A program made the translations under genes and the position numbers. From Albula goreensis (lineage: Eukaryota; Chordata; Actinopteri; Albuliformes; Albulidae), in NCBI GenBank assembly GCA_022829145.1, contig CM040742.1, positions 9,611,131 through 9,675,130 of the forward strand: a stretch of DNA of 64,000 nt, read 5' to 3'. The notes under the pieces were generated by a model. The model did no database searches. It saw nothing but the letters and a program-made list of their open reading frames with translations, and was not told the DNA's origin. Positions within the stretch are counted from its first letter, which is position 1. Each line of letters begins with the position of its first letter. Shown here piece after piece: positions 1 to 12,700 of the stretch.

Positions 1-2
1 AG

Positions 3-1637
3 TTCATTGCCAGTCTGGGCCATCCGCTTTCCCAGGTAAAGGGGTTACCTCAAGTGTCCAGAGATCAAGCAGATAAGGACACCAATGGTGCACAAAGCAG
101 TACCAAGAATGCTCCAGCAAAGAGTGACATCATATCTCAGGATTTGGGGTCTGGAGCCATGCCCATCATCACTGAGGCATTTTCTCTGTCTGCAGAGGAG
201 TTCAAAGGTGACAGCTATAAGAGTGGGCAGTCTGACAATGATGAAGTTCTCTTTGTCTCAAAACAAGAACCACAAAATACAAGGAAGTCTAGCAACACCA
301 AAGAAAGCTGTAAGTCTGCAGTCATTGATGTAGATGAATCATCTACAGAAGACGAATTTGGCGATGAGGCAGAAGGAGAGGCCAGTCTTACTATAACAAA
401 AGAGGAGAGCAGCAAGAACAAAAAAGACAACCACAAGCCCTTGACTAAAAATGTTGAAGAAGGAAAATCTAACAATCACAACAGAGGTTCTCCAACCCAG
501 CCAGACTCTACCTCCTTTGGCTCCCCTACGGAGCAGGAGTCCCCAGACACCAGCAGAAGTGTTCCCTCCTCACCTGCAGGCTCCTCCACAAAGGACAAGT
601 GCTCCAGCCTGCCAGCTCTTCCATCACAAATAAACAACTCCCCCAAAGAGCCTTGTAACTTCTCCCAGTCCAAAGATAATCATGACGTGATAGGAGTCCA
701 AAAGAAACAAATAACCACGGTGTTAGAGGCATCAGCAGACAGACCTGGAGATTTTAAGATCAAGCTCTCTGACATTGGGCCTGGCAGCAGTCCAAAAAAT
801 GTGATGGGGAGGAATGAGACAGTAATAGAGAAAGATTCTGAAATTGACTTGCTTTCTTCAGGCAGCGAGGATTATCCTGACATAAGGGAGGACACATGCA
901 CCATTGTTCACATGAAAGACGACCCAGGGCCAGGGGAGTCCAAAGGAAAGAGGAACAGGAAGTCACTGCTCACTCCTAACAGTCCAGACACACCTCCCCC
1001 AGGGGGAAAAAAGAAAACAAAAGTTGGAATGGATGACCACTATGAGCTGATCATGGATGGGAAGACCTTCTACGTGTGCATTGTGTGCAAGCGTCCATAT
1101 GTGTGTCTAACCAGTCTTAGGCGTCATTTTAATGTGCACTCTTGGGAGAAGAAGTACCCCTGCCATTACTGTGACAAGGTCTTTCCCCTGGCAGAGTACA
1201 GAACAAAACATGAAATCCAGCATACTGGTGAGCGGCGGTATCAATGCTTGCTCTGCAGTGCATTTTTCATTTCATACCAGCTGCTGTCCTCTCATTGCAA
1301 GCAGGTCCACAACGAGGACCCGTCGGGTAGGAAAGAGAAAGGATACACAGAAAACAACCTATATCGCTTGCTCCCCTGTAAGACCTTGGAGATCAAAGAC
1401 TATTCCTATATGTCTGAGGGCAAAATTCGCATGATCAACGAGGAAGGGATCGTCTACCATGTGGACCCTCGAGAAGGACTTGGTGGTGGCTCAGAGTCTC
1501 CTACCTCCATCCAGACCACAATGATGAACTGGGATGATATCTTTATCGAGTCCGGGTCTCAGCCTCGTTCACAGACAAGTGTGAACACTGCAGAAGACAC
1601 GCCAGAGTTTGAATTTGTTATACCAGAGACTTACTGA
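3..1637 (+). CDS. zbtb33: Kaiso (zinc finger and BTB domain protein 33), 3' part of coding exon
   Basis: Kaiso is a nuclear BTB zinc-finger repressor that binds methylated CpG and the TCCTGCNA-type site and partners p120-catenin. The frame is open to the left edge of the window, so the BTB domain and true start lie upstream; the first in-window start-like codon (GTG, 54) is not a real start. What is visible is a long Ser/Glu/Lys-rich linker, a basic patch (about nt 990-1020), then three C2H2 fingers at about nt 1069-1311. Their Cys pairs read CIVC, CHYC and CLLC. The flank after finger 3 and the C-terminus ending EFEFVIPETY match the conserved Kaiso tail. The gene keeps its coding region in one exon, as here. 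ZBTB4 and ZBTB38 share the fingers but not this C-terminus, so the orthology call is strong. Confidence 0.93.
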   Translation, partial: FIASLGHPLSQVKGLPQVSRDQADKDTNGAQSSTKNAPAKSDIISQDLGSGAMPIITEAFSLSAEEFKGDSYKSGQSDNDEVLFVSKQEPQNTRKSSNTKESCKSAVIDVDESSTEDEFGDEAEGEASLTITKEESSKNKKDNHKPLTKNVEEGKSNNHNRGSPTQPDSTSFGSPTEQESPDTSRSVPSSPAGSSTKDKCSSLPALPSQINNSPKEPCNFSQSKDNHDVIGVQKKQITTVLEASADRPGDFKIKLSDIGPGSSPKNVMGRNETVIEKDSEIDLLSSGSEDYPDIREDTCTIVHMKDDPGPGESKGKRNRKSLLTPNSPDTPPPGGKKKTKVGMDDHYELIMDGKTFYVCIVCKRPYVCLTSLRRHFNVHSWEKKYPCHYCDKVFPLAEYRTKHEIQHTGERRYQCLLCSAFFISYQLLSSHCKQVHNEDPSGRKEKGYTENNLYRLLPCKTLEIKDYSYMSEGKIRMINEEGIVYHVDPREGLGGGSESPTSIQTTMMNWDDIFIESGSQPRSQTSVNTAEDTPEFEFVIPETY

Positions 1638-3690
1638 GATGAATCCTGACTGCTAGGAATTGTGCCTTCTAAGCCAGGGTTTCGATTATTTTTTCATTTG
1701 AGGGCCAGGGCAGATGTGCCTACTTTTATCTCTTTAGCTGTCTGTTTTCTCAGCTGTTTGATTTAAATCCTTTGTATATTTCAGAGGCTCTTTCATACTC
1801 CAGCACTATCATGATGGCTGTTATTGTTGCTAGGCTCTTCCAAGCTTTCATTATTTAATTGGTTTTCTGTCTTATGCTGCTTGCCATTTTCTACTTACCC
1901 GGACAAATCAAGTATTGACATTGTGGATACTGAATTCTTAGCCGTTCTCAGTACTTATCGAGCAAGACTGTATACACACAAGTTTATACACGACTAATAA
2001 TTTTACTCATGGAATTAAGAATGAATAATGAAATGATTCACATTGTATTTTATATAGCATATGTATTAACTTGAGACTGTGATTAGACTGTTTATTTTGT
2101 TACATGTTTCCTTTATGTTTATTTGACATGATTTTATAGTCTGTAATTTATAAAGAGGAGTTGGGGTAAAGATTGAATTATCAGGGAAAAATATACACCA
2201 TTCCACTGTAAACATAGCAGAAAACAAATAATCTCAAGTGCCAGCCATCTGGCAGGACTCACAAATTGTGATAATGCAAAACAAACACAGCTATTAAGCA
2301 ACCAGTACTATTTTATTTACTTATATAGCATAATTTAAATAATTGTGTGTGTGTCATACATTAGGTAAGGTAAGACTGTAGAACTGAGAAGTTTTGTGAA
2401 ATAGCTCTACCTTTCTTTTGATGGTTTATTCAATTTTAGATGGTTGGCTATTTTGGCTGGCTGTTCATAATTCCATGTGTTACTTTAGTCTAGAAAGTGC
2501 AGAAGAATATACAATAGAAAAAGAAAGTCATAGTAGGAATGGCCGGGGAGGAATTGACTAATATATATATATAAAGTTGCCCACATCTGAGGATACTTTT
2601 ACGTTCAGGACAAATGTTCTCTGTTCATCAAAATGCTTCCCTTGAAGTAAAAATATTTTGGTTAGTTGACAATATTTGAAAAGAAAAAAAAAACTTGTTC
2701 CCTTGAGGGAACTTATTTCTGCGATGTATATAAGAGTATAGGAGGTAGACAAAATAATGGAAACTACAAGTAATTGAACTCATAAGGACTACTCTTTACC
2801 CGAAGAATTGCTTCAGAGTTCTTGAGTTTGAGTCCTACTCAAATTACCTTACACAAGTTTGCACTGTTTGTAGTGGGATATTACACGATTCTTCAAGAAG
2901 GAAGGCCTCCATTTTCTTAAGGAGCAGGGGTGGAAGTCTGCTCTGTACTCTGCATGCCACAATTCTCTGTTAAGGCTCAATATAATTAAATCATTTTTAG
3001 ATCTGATGATTGGGGAGGCCATGGAAGGTGTTTAACTTCATCCTGGTTTTCATGGAAGTGCTCTTGAATCCATTTACAAGTGTGTATGTGTGTGTATCTT
3101 AGACCGTGGGAACAGTGGGGCGCACCCTATGGTGATTGAACCAGAAACTTGCTGCTTTAGAAACTCACTTAGCAATGTTGAGTTTATAACATCTTGTATG
3201 GCAGAAACATACTGGCAAGTTGTATTGACATCAATATGAAACAGGAGTACACATCCTGTGTACTGTGGTTTAGTTTCATCAAGATTAATTAATTATTTGT
3301 TCATCTGTTTCCATTATTTTTCATCTGTTTCCATCTACCTCCTGCATGTCATGCTGAGTGCTACTTTTTAAAAAAAAGTATCACGTTGTGTCAACTGTAA
3401 TGGAAAAAAAACAAGCTAAACAAAAAATAACTGATTTTTTTACATATGCCAAAAGGAGAAAGGTTCACATAACAAAGGCTATTTCAACTTTAAAATTTTA
3501 AATTTGCTTTTTTTAGCATATACTGTGGAATAGTATGTAGCGTAGCATTTTCAGTGAATTGTATGTGTACTGATTCAAGTCCCACCTTTTTTGGATAATC
3601 TTCTGGCTGTGGAACTTAACTTCTGGATACAGTCTACACAAGCCTATACTGCATTTGTTTGTCAATAAAAAAGAAAGGAACCTGCCAAAA
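1638..3690 (+). other. zbtb33: zbtb33 3'UTR (probable)
   Basis: AT-rich non-coding sequence follows the Kaiso stop codon. There are no open frames of note. The extent is inferred from the AATAAA at 3664-3669, the best polyadenylation signal before the first transposon. Kaiso transcripts typically carry a long 3'UTR, which agrees. Confidence 0.5.
3664..3669 (+). terminator. Candidate polyadenylation signal AATAAA for zbtb33
   Basis: This is a canonical hexamer about 2.0 kb after the Kaiso stop. The sequence soon turns into a Tc1 terminal repeat at 3765. Cleavage position not verifiable here. Confidence 0.4.
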
Positions 3691-3764
3691 CTGTGTCTTT
3701 GGTCTGCTTTGTTGAGATTTTTGCTTTGATGAGCAAAAAGCAAATATGCAGTTGCAATTATATA

Positions 3765-3955
3765 CAGTGATTATGGAAAGTATTCAGACCCCTTTGCTTT
3801 TTGCACACTTTATTGTATTGTAGATGTAATTTCAAAGGATAAAATTGCCATTTTCCCATCAATCTACACTCAGTAACCCATATTGACAAAGTGAAATCAT
3901 GTTTTTAGAAATTTTTACAAATTTATTAATAATCAAAAACTCAGACTTTGTGACT
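3765..3955 (+). mobile_element. Tc1-like transposon terminal fragment
   Basis: Starts with CAGTG next to a TA (3763-3764) and continues with the GGAAAGTATTCAGACCCC terminal motif typical of fish Tc1 elements. The later TTTTTAGAAATTTTTACAAA and TTATTAATAATCAAAAACT segments match the inner part of the same repeat class. No transposase follows; the sequence passes directly into Gypsy-like coding debris, so this is a solo end. Confidence 0.75.
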
Positions 3956-3963
3956 GCAGTTGG

Positions 3964-4479
3964 TTGGGTCTGAAGGCAGCAAATGGGTTGGATATACTCT
4001 ACATCAGTTATGTTGACCTAGATGTAAATGTATTTAACCTGAGGGGCATAGTTCGTAGGGGTATATTCATTTTGATGGATTCAGTCAACAATGTGATAAA
4101 GAATCATAAGAAAACGACCACTGGTATCCTTGGCATGAATGTTATCAGTGATTGTTATGGAGAATTATTCAAACTGCATGGTCCCAAGCTCTTTCAGTTA
4201 CCGCCCGTGCAGTCTGCTGCTCCAGCCTGGAAATGTGCGCTGCGCCATTGGCAGAAGGCTGAGGCTGTAATCAACCCCTCCTCTTCATTTAAGGTGAAGG
4301 TCCAGGGCAAGGTCCCCATATGTATTGCAGCTGGTACACTCTCAATGGTGACTTTGTATTCATATATTCATATTTCCATCTTTTTGGTCAATGCTTTTCA
4401 ATGCTTTTATGTGACAATAATGGCCTGTGTAATGCCCCACTCCTTGCAGCATATGTTCACAGTGTATTCTAAAGTATAG
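3964..4479 (+). pseudogene. Ty3/Gypsy retrotransposon fragment (after the aspartic protease)
   Basis: A 171-codon open frame. Its middle part contains ILGMNVI followed by a linker with FKVKVQGKVPIC, the pattern seen in fish Gypsy polyproteins just after the retropepsin active-site region and before reverse transcriptase. There is no catalytic DTG/DSG triad in the surviving part and no downstream RT in frame, so it is a fragment. A second Gypsy piece (RT) lies 2.5 kb downstream in the same orientation and may derive from the same insertion. Confidence 0.55.
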
Positions 4480-6980
4480 TTCTGTGGAACATTTATATTT
4501 CATAAATCTATCACTTATGATGCCCTACCTACACTGTGAAATAATATAACTTAAACCCATACAGTATTCTGGCCATCTCCCTCAAAGTTCCTCAGACCTC
4601 CAAAGTGATTTACCATATTTTTGTCAAATATTATTTTTCCTTCCAAAGGTGTACAATGCAGGAACATTATACTTTTTGTAACTGTAGTGAACACACAGGG
4701 CCAAAATAATCATGAGTAACATGTCAGTGGACCCTACTGTGTGGCCAATAATGTCTTCCCCCTTTGCATGTAAAATTATGCATTTTAAACAAATTGTGAG
4801 CATCCTGTTTGGTTTTATGCTCACATTAGCAATCACCTGTCTTAGTTTTGATCAATGGTCTGCATGCTCATCTCTATGAAATATGAAGGACAGTGTTGCC
4901 AGTCATTAATATTATGATTAGTTCACATGTAAGCCAATGAAAAATGACTCTTAGATTCTATGAATGAAGCCAAAAATATTTCATTCCAGTACATTGACTA
5001 ACATGATTAAATAATTGCAAATAAATACTTAGGACTTGTTGATCAAAAGGTAATTCTGAAAAAATCTGGTGAATTATGGCACTCAAGACCAGACCTGTTT
5101 GTTGCTAGTTTAAATTTGAGATTCTCTATGGACAGGCTTATATTTACACCCTATTTCAGTGTAAACGGGATCCTGATACTGCAACAAAGCTGAAAAGCGT
5201 CTTTCTCTGGTCATAATACCACACAGGTCCATATTAGAAGTATGTGCAGTGATCAATCCAATGCAAAATAGTTTAAATTAAATTACTGCTTAAATTACTC
5301 CCCGCTGCCCATGCACACAGTACTTTGAGGACAATGAAATGTTTTTTTAAATGAAATGCTGCATTTAAATGCAGTCTTTATAGTGTGTGTATGCGGGGCG
5401 GGGGGAGGGGGGTTTCAGTTATAAATGCATGACATATCAGGAATATTCTAATCACAACAAAAATATATGAGTATTGGTTTTGTGAACTTAATTATTTGGA
5501 ACAGGAGATATGAATTGTTTTTGACATCACCAGTTGGCATGCATTGTCACTTACGGTGACCATGGAATAGTGTATAGTGAATAATGTATCCCACATTGAT
5601 GTTTTTAGTCCTGGCTGTTGCTTCCTGGCTGATGATGAGTCTAAGGATGAAAATAAAAATAAAAATGTATGCTGTCACAATAATGGAGCTTTTCTTCCTC
5701 CTTTTAGATGAAGCCTCAAAGCGACACGAAGACGTCACAGAAAGAGCACCAGAAACAAGCAGGTCCACTTGTGCTCGCTCACGCCATCTAGTGCAAAACT
5801 ATGAAATAACAGATAGAATGACCGGTTAAGAGCACAAGAACAATGGCAAAGATTACGTTTTGGGCATTTTGAGTCCCAGAAAATTTGCATTGTAAATAAA
5901 TTCTGCGCTGGTCACTGCTCCCCAAACACTGACTGTTAGTTCCTCTCTCCTGTGCCCCCGCTTGGTCATCTGGTCCACAAGGACATATGATCAGATAATA
6001 CATTTGACATATTAAGCAAAAATGTATCTTACTAATGGCAAATAAATTACTTTAGTACATATCCTCATACATATTCTCAGATAATCCATAATACACGTCT
6101 GGTTGAATGAAATAAAAATAATACATACGTACTGCCCTTCCTTTACACAACACATGAGTACCTACTCTGTCAAAGAGTGAATGGAAAAATGTACAGAAAT
6201 CTGTTAGATCTCTTATGTTGCTAGCTAAGCTAAATGTTAATTTTAAAATGGCTTTTATAGCAGAAACATATTGGTAATTAGTATTGTCATTCATTTGAAA
6301 CACATTTAAAAACTAATTTCTAATAGAGATTTAGGTGCTTCAAACTATGAGTCTTTTTCTTTGGGTAATTCCATTATTTTGTCTACCTGTATATGAATAT
6401 AGCAAACGGAAACTGAAGTAGTATGCAATATTATAGTAAGATTTCTAATATATTATGTTATTATAATTTAGAATATATTTATTACTAAGCAAAACAGACA
6501 ATATATTGACACGTATTGGAAAATATATTCGAAGTGTCTAAATATATTTAAATATATTATCCAATAATTTTCAATATATTAAAATATATTTTTGTTGTGT
6601 GAGGGAATGTGTGAGGTTAATCCTACCAAACTTTGAAATGGGTGGATCTATCCTGACATTTAAGAAACAGCAAAACTAGTGGTCACTCACAATATGACCT
6701 TTGTAAAAAAAAATGAGCTGTCTGCAACCCATTTTTCAAAACCTCAAGCATAAGAAATTACCCTTCACAGGGCATGCGTTAGGGAGTTATTCACTAAAGG
6801 TGTAACGAGACCACTATGGCCCTCCCAACCACCAGGGGACAGCAGGTACCCAACTATGCCTCTCCCAGTTAGAGAGCGAAAGAAAGAGGTCACATACATA
6901 GATTTTCTCAATCTCTAAGCAGACCAGTAAGGGTGAGTGTATCCAAATGACCACAATACAAATGCTAGATCCCCAAGGAT
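4480..6980. other. Intergenic, AT-rich, no gene seen
   Basis: No exon with convincing coding pattern on either strand. Notable only are a G-rich run at about 5395-5413 and a stretch of repeated ATATATT/AATATATT words at about 6420-6600. Confidence 0.6.
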
Positions 6981-6984
6981 ATGT

Positions 6985-7420
6985 TGGTCAGAAAAAATGA
7001 GGGCAATGGACATTTCTTATGGACTACAGCTGTTTAAATAGTGTGGTGAAAGTGAAAGATTTCCACCCCTGTCCCCTGAACGACACCTTAGATGTGATGG
7101 CAGGCTCTTTGTGGTTCAACACATTAGATTTCTCACATGGGTATTGGCAGGCAGGGGTGGCTAAGGAGGACAGAGATGGTCTTCTCCCCTGGGAGAGGTC
7201 TCTACTGATAGCTGTCTCTACCTTTGGGCCTCAATAACTCCCGTGCCATTTTCTAGCATATGATGGAGCTGGTTTTCATGGGACTGCCCAAGTGTATTTG
7301 CATGGTTTACCTGGACAACATTCTGATCTATAGCAGCGCATTCAAGGCACACCTGTCCAGCCCGGTGAAAGTTCTTTCAAAGATCCGGTCTGCACGTCAC
7401 AAATTGAATCCCATTTAAAC
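6985..7420 (+). pseudogene. Ty3/Gypsy reverse transcriptase fragment
   Basis: From 7019 the frame reads a DY-x-x-LN motif, then the TLDFSHGYWQ segment typical of Gypsy RT domain motifs. After a frame change the sequence continues at about 7230 with GLNN, an in-frame TAG, MMELVF, and YLDNI in place of the catalytic YLDDI. At least one frameshift, one stop and a lost catalytic aspartate make it inactive. No LTRs were recognised. Confidence 0.75.
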
Positions 7421-7429
7421 CTTGCTACA

Positions 7430-9795
7430 GCAGTTCAAAGTTCAAATAAAGTCTATGTAATAGTCATAGTAATAAACATAGCATAGCAAAGTAAACATAG
7501 TACATAGCCAAGTAATAAACATTAAACAACATCCAAGCGTCAAGTGTAACAAATGGGTATAACAATTGTTAAAGGGGGGCACGATGGTGTAGGTACAGCT
7601 ACGGCACAAAACGCTCCGAAAATCATATTCTTGGCCTCATCTGAGTGTTTTTTTTTTTGTGCGTTCCGTGGCTGAACGTTCCGGCTTTTATCGAGACTCG
7701 TTTTTCTGTCAACAGGTAAATGCGAAACAGTCTTGAAAAGAAATAACTCTCATTCCATAACACCGAGTCTTGCGTCATCGCTTGATTATTTTTGCTCGGA
7801 GTGAAATGATTTATAGATCGAACCAGGAATTGCTCATATTATCTCAGTTTCATTAACGCCTGCTGCCATGCCGGTGGTCTTCTACAAGTAGTATTGTATG
7901 TATATCGTTGTATCACAGTGTTTAGAACAATATAAATCTATTTTCAACTATTAGTTATATTTGAAACTTGGTATTTTAATATTAGAGGAAAAATTCTTAA
8001 GACGCATATATAATACATTGAAGGGCTAGGTGTCCGAAACTACTTTCTACATAAATGCGGTCTTATGTGTATTTATATGTTATATAATACAAGTTATATG
8101 TAACCTAAAATATATTGTGAAATGATTATATTTGCAAAAAGGGTAATACATTACGAGTGATCATGAAGCCTACTTCTATTAAAATGCTGAGCTTTTGTTC
8201 TAGCCCTCAACAATCAATATTAATTTAAAAATAATCACTGCACAAATTATACTAGTCGTCATGCCAGGACGTTTCCAGTTACAGTGTGTCGTCACAGGTA
8301 CAAAGTATACAAAATTAAGAAAAATCGACTACAAATGTTTGAATAGATTGGCACAGAGCGCCACGCTGTGGTTTAATGGAAATCTACTCTCCCATCCCCC
8401 ACCTCCAAATTAAGGGTTCCCCCATGGTACTGTACCCGGCGAACCCGTTAACCCGTTACAATCATATACAGGACGATAGTTTCACACTATGTTCCTCATG
8501 TAATGTAGTCTGGTAACAGCGATTCAAACACATTTAACTGGAGTACTACTTTAGCTGCATTTTATTTTGCAAAAAAACTATGTATTTTGTTTATATTCAG
8601 TAATTTTAGTACTGTACACTTGTTGCGGCGTGTACAGCACAGCAATGAGCCCATTTGCTTTCATTTTCCTTGAGGCTTTCAACATAGATTTTAAAACTAG
8701 ACATCTCACTGGCTACCCTGTAAAATGCACCACCAGTAAATAAATGTCGAAGAAAACTTGTAGAATTGTGGGGGCCGAGAACATAGAAAGTAGACCCCTC
8801 GGAGCTCCTTTTTCCATGACGACATTCCCTTTTTCAAAAAGAATAAAGAAAAAAAATACAACAGGTCTCCTGACGAAGAGCGCGCAACGTGACCAGGATA
8901 CAAATAGATGATAGAGAACGATACAAACAGCGCTAGACCCAAGCCTCTGAATGAACTGAAGTTCTCTCAAGTGTGCATGGGTCTTACAGATCGTAAATTA
9001 TGATACATGCAATATTTTTCCACGTTTGCAACAAACAGTGCCACAGCTCACACTATTCTATCGAGGAAAACATAAAATCAATTTCTGCCCTTCAAGCGCG
9101 TAAAAATAGAAGTCAAGTCGGAGTCGGAGAATCCTCTCCATGCAACGAGGCTCGCGCTGATTGACAATAGCACACTGAGTTTGGATAAATAAAATCTTAT
9201 CTTTTAAAGCTCCGGGATTTACCCTCGTCTCATCCCAAGAGACAAAGGGACTGTGGCGTGCGTGTATGGAATACTGTAGAACAGAATACTGCACCGCTGC
9301 CAAGTTCCCCCGGCAAGAATAAAAAAACTCTCACACTTTGTATCCCACCCCCAATCCCTCGTTTAGACAAGATTTCATTCACTATGATGTCTGCTTAGTT
9401 GAGAAGAGGTCTTCCCTGTCCAGCTCCTATTGCGTGCCTCCAATTTTCTGATGAAAGCAGAAAATATTTTTTGACAACATATCGTTTGTTTTTAACAAGG
9501 CTAAGTTGACTTCAGGGACCCCTACTTGACTTTTGCAGGAGAAGAAAGCTCGAAGTCTCTTATACCAGACATTACCAATTTAAACATTTATTGGCAAGTA
9601 CCACAAACGGATATGCATTTGCAAACATGCGTGCCCACGCTCGCGAAAATAATTACTATATTTTCGCATTGATTTTCAACCAATTTTACTTAAAAGAGAG
9701 GCTTGAGCCCAATGAGACCATGGGTGCCTCTTTGATTCACTGAGGATTACAGGAGATGTGATTGGTTTAACAAGTACATTTTTTCTTCTCTGTAG
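7430..9795. other. Intergenic region upstream of atp1b4, no coding exon seen
   Basis: No supported exon. The region is less AT-rich in parts (7560-7800; 8700-9300). A pyrimidine tract and AG (ending 9795) sits just before the atp1b4 start codon, so a non-coding first exon of atp1b4 may lie in here. Confidence 0.45.
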
Positions 9796-9799
9796 AATC

Positions 9800-12700
9800 A
9801 TGGAGCCGAATACCACCGCGGGCGGAGACGAGGAACAGCACCATGGAGACGACCCGGCAAATGCGGTGAGCTCCATTAAGTCTTCATCCGTCCTTGTGGG
9901 CATCCGTTAAATCAAACTTGCACCAATGGCATAGTTGTTCTTGCACCTTTGTGTTACCAAAAATATCAGTCTAAAATGAATGTGTCATGTAAAATATTAC
10001 AAAAACAACACTATGAACTTGGATTTTTATATAGTTATCTTGTTCTCATGTTTCCCAAAAAGTTCTTACTTAGAGTAGAACCCCCCAGTGTTTTTAGAAT
10101 TGTGCAACAGTCTGCAGGGAATATATAACATATTTTTATATTTGCCGTCATTCAGCTAAATTATAAATAACGTGCTGTGTGCTGGTCCAGAAATGTGTGT
10201 TTCCTGAAACAACAGTAATATGCACTCTTAATGATTGTGCACAAATGTATAATGTAACTCTCACCTTAACCAACAATTCTAGTCCCAATCATACTCTGTA
10301 ACTAAAACATGACCATACTTCAGATGCCGTGCACGATAGTTACAAGGACGTGATACTTAAGCAAAGATGCTAAATGATTACATAATTTCTCATTAGTCAT
10401 GCTTTTGTATATGATTGATACTATGACAGTTGTGTTTACACTATAATAGGGATTCATGGAAGAGTATTACCAATATGGGAGTCTGTTATTATGAATGCTA
10501 GATATGTGAATTGTGTAGCTTAGATGTACTTAGATGCTTGTGTTCCTAAAAATACATTAACATTTTCAAAAGGGAGCATCAAAATTAATAGAAATTCCCT
10601 CAGTTCATTCACTTGCAAAAAGCAGGTTCGTTTTTGAGCGTGTCTGAGTCTATATTTGTTCCATTTACATCCTGACAACTGAAGAAACAGTCATTAGAGC
10701 TGATATTGCACATATTGATGAATATGTGAAAAAGTGAATAAATGCTTGTGGATACAGTTCCAGAGGGGCAGTGCAGTTGAGCTGCAAGGATCACAGACTA
10801 TTACTGTTAAAGTTTTTGATGGAGTAAACTTGTAGGATGCTGCCTTATAGAAGACAATTGAGAGGAGCAAGTTACTAACATGGAGAAGTGTGACAGAGAT
10901 TAGCTGGATGTGGTATGATTTTGTAGAGGTTAACTGTCCATCCTGTAAGATGTGTGAAGGGTCTGGTTGTGTGGTAGGAGTTATCTGTGGGTGAGGTTAG
11001 TCTGATGTCGCCTTTACAATCAAAGGTGAGGTTCTTAAGCAGTACATATGTCACCATAACATGCTCAATGCTCACTTAAAATATGCTCTAGACGCGATGC
11101 AGATGTGCGCAACATTGAAGGAGTCACAGGGGCCTCGCTCTTCATGGCTGTCTCCTTGCCCTTACAACAGACTGGTGAGAGTGACCAGAAGGACGAGCTG
11201 GAAATGGTGTCGGCCTCACACCAAGAAGAGCAGCAGGAAGAGCTAGCGCAACATCAGCCCCTGGAGGCGGAGGACCTTGACTTTGAGAAGTGGAAGCCCA
11301 AACCGAAGCCCAAGAAGACCTTCAGCCAAAAAATGGATGACCTGAAGAGGTACCTGTGGAACCCCGAGACACGGGAGTTTATGGGCCGCTCTGGAAAAAG
11401 CTGGAGTAAGTTGAACATCCTCCAACAAATGTTCTGGACAGTGGTAAAAAAAAAAAATTCATTATTAAAAAATGCCCATTTGTAAGTGGATACACCTACA
11501 CCCCAGACTAGGGAATGAAGCTCAGTCGATTTCTTGCTCATTATGATTTATGTAACTTAAGCAGTTCCTTTTTTTCTAAAAAAAAAAAAAAAAAAGGTTT
11601 TATTTCTGTCAAACAGCTCCGTGTCAGAGCATCATGCATAATCCATGTTGTAATTAGGTCCCTGCAACCAAATCCAAACATAAATTACAAATATTATATT
11701 GTCAAGTGTCACATTTTAGATATTCCCCCACCTCACTTTCTTATATTTCTGTTCAGTAAATTAATATTTCCATTGATCTCAATGTTTAATATCCGATATT
11801 TATAGTCATTATAACTGTTATTCCACTATTTCACTATTTCTAGATCAATGATCTCTTTAGTGATCAAATATGAACATTTTATAATTTATATACATTTATA
11901 TAATTTATATACATTTTATAGAGTTTTTGATGGCAAACTTGTAGCATTTAAGTAAATTGTGCTGCTGTGCACACATACATACATGCTCACATATACACAA
12001 ACATCTTATGAGATACAGTCTTATACGAGATGTGGCTATTAAATAATGAGACTAATGCTGTCTCAGATTCGGTAAATATTTGTCTATAGACTCAGAAGCC
12101 GTTTTGTTCAATTTCACCAAAAATTTCAAATTGATGCGTTGCTTGTGTGTGTGTGGGGTTAGTAGTGTTGGTGCATTTCAAAATGGACCCTTCTTGGTCC
12201 CCATTCCACTGTGTGTGTATCAAAGTTCAGTGTTTATGTAGGTGCACAGACAGCTCAGGCCAGTCGTGAAAAACACAGGTGGCCCTGGGAACCATTCCTG
12301 GGACTTTCTGCCACAATAGGCTGTGTCCCAGCCGGGAGCCTCATTCCTCTACGCCACCTCTGTGCTCATTTCCCAAACCCCCCCACCCGCGACGTCTACA
12401 CTGACCCCCACATGTTCACAGATTCACCGCACAGTCACTCTGCCGCCATGCTTACTGTCACATGTACAGCTCTGAGCAGATAAACGCACAGCTGAGGTTT
12501 CGATGGCCACAGGAACTTCCTGAAAAGGCCCATGGGGTCAGTGATCATGGAGTAGCCAATCAGCTTCACTGGTGTGTTGCCATGCAACTCTGGTTTTTTT
12601 CCATTATTAGCATTCTCAATGACAAAAAAAGAGGCTCAAAGAGAGTTTGTTTAAACTGCATCTGGAAAAAGTGTCCTTTGAAGAATGTGAGAGTACAGAA

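Noticed and set aside
5584-5829. 81-codon plus-strand frame beginning with a hydrophobic stretch
   Set aside because: Looks like a signal peptide at first, but the rest has no domain, no splice context and no continuation.
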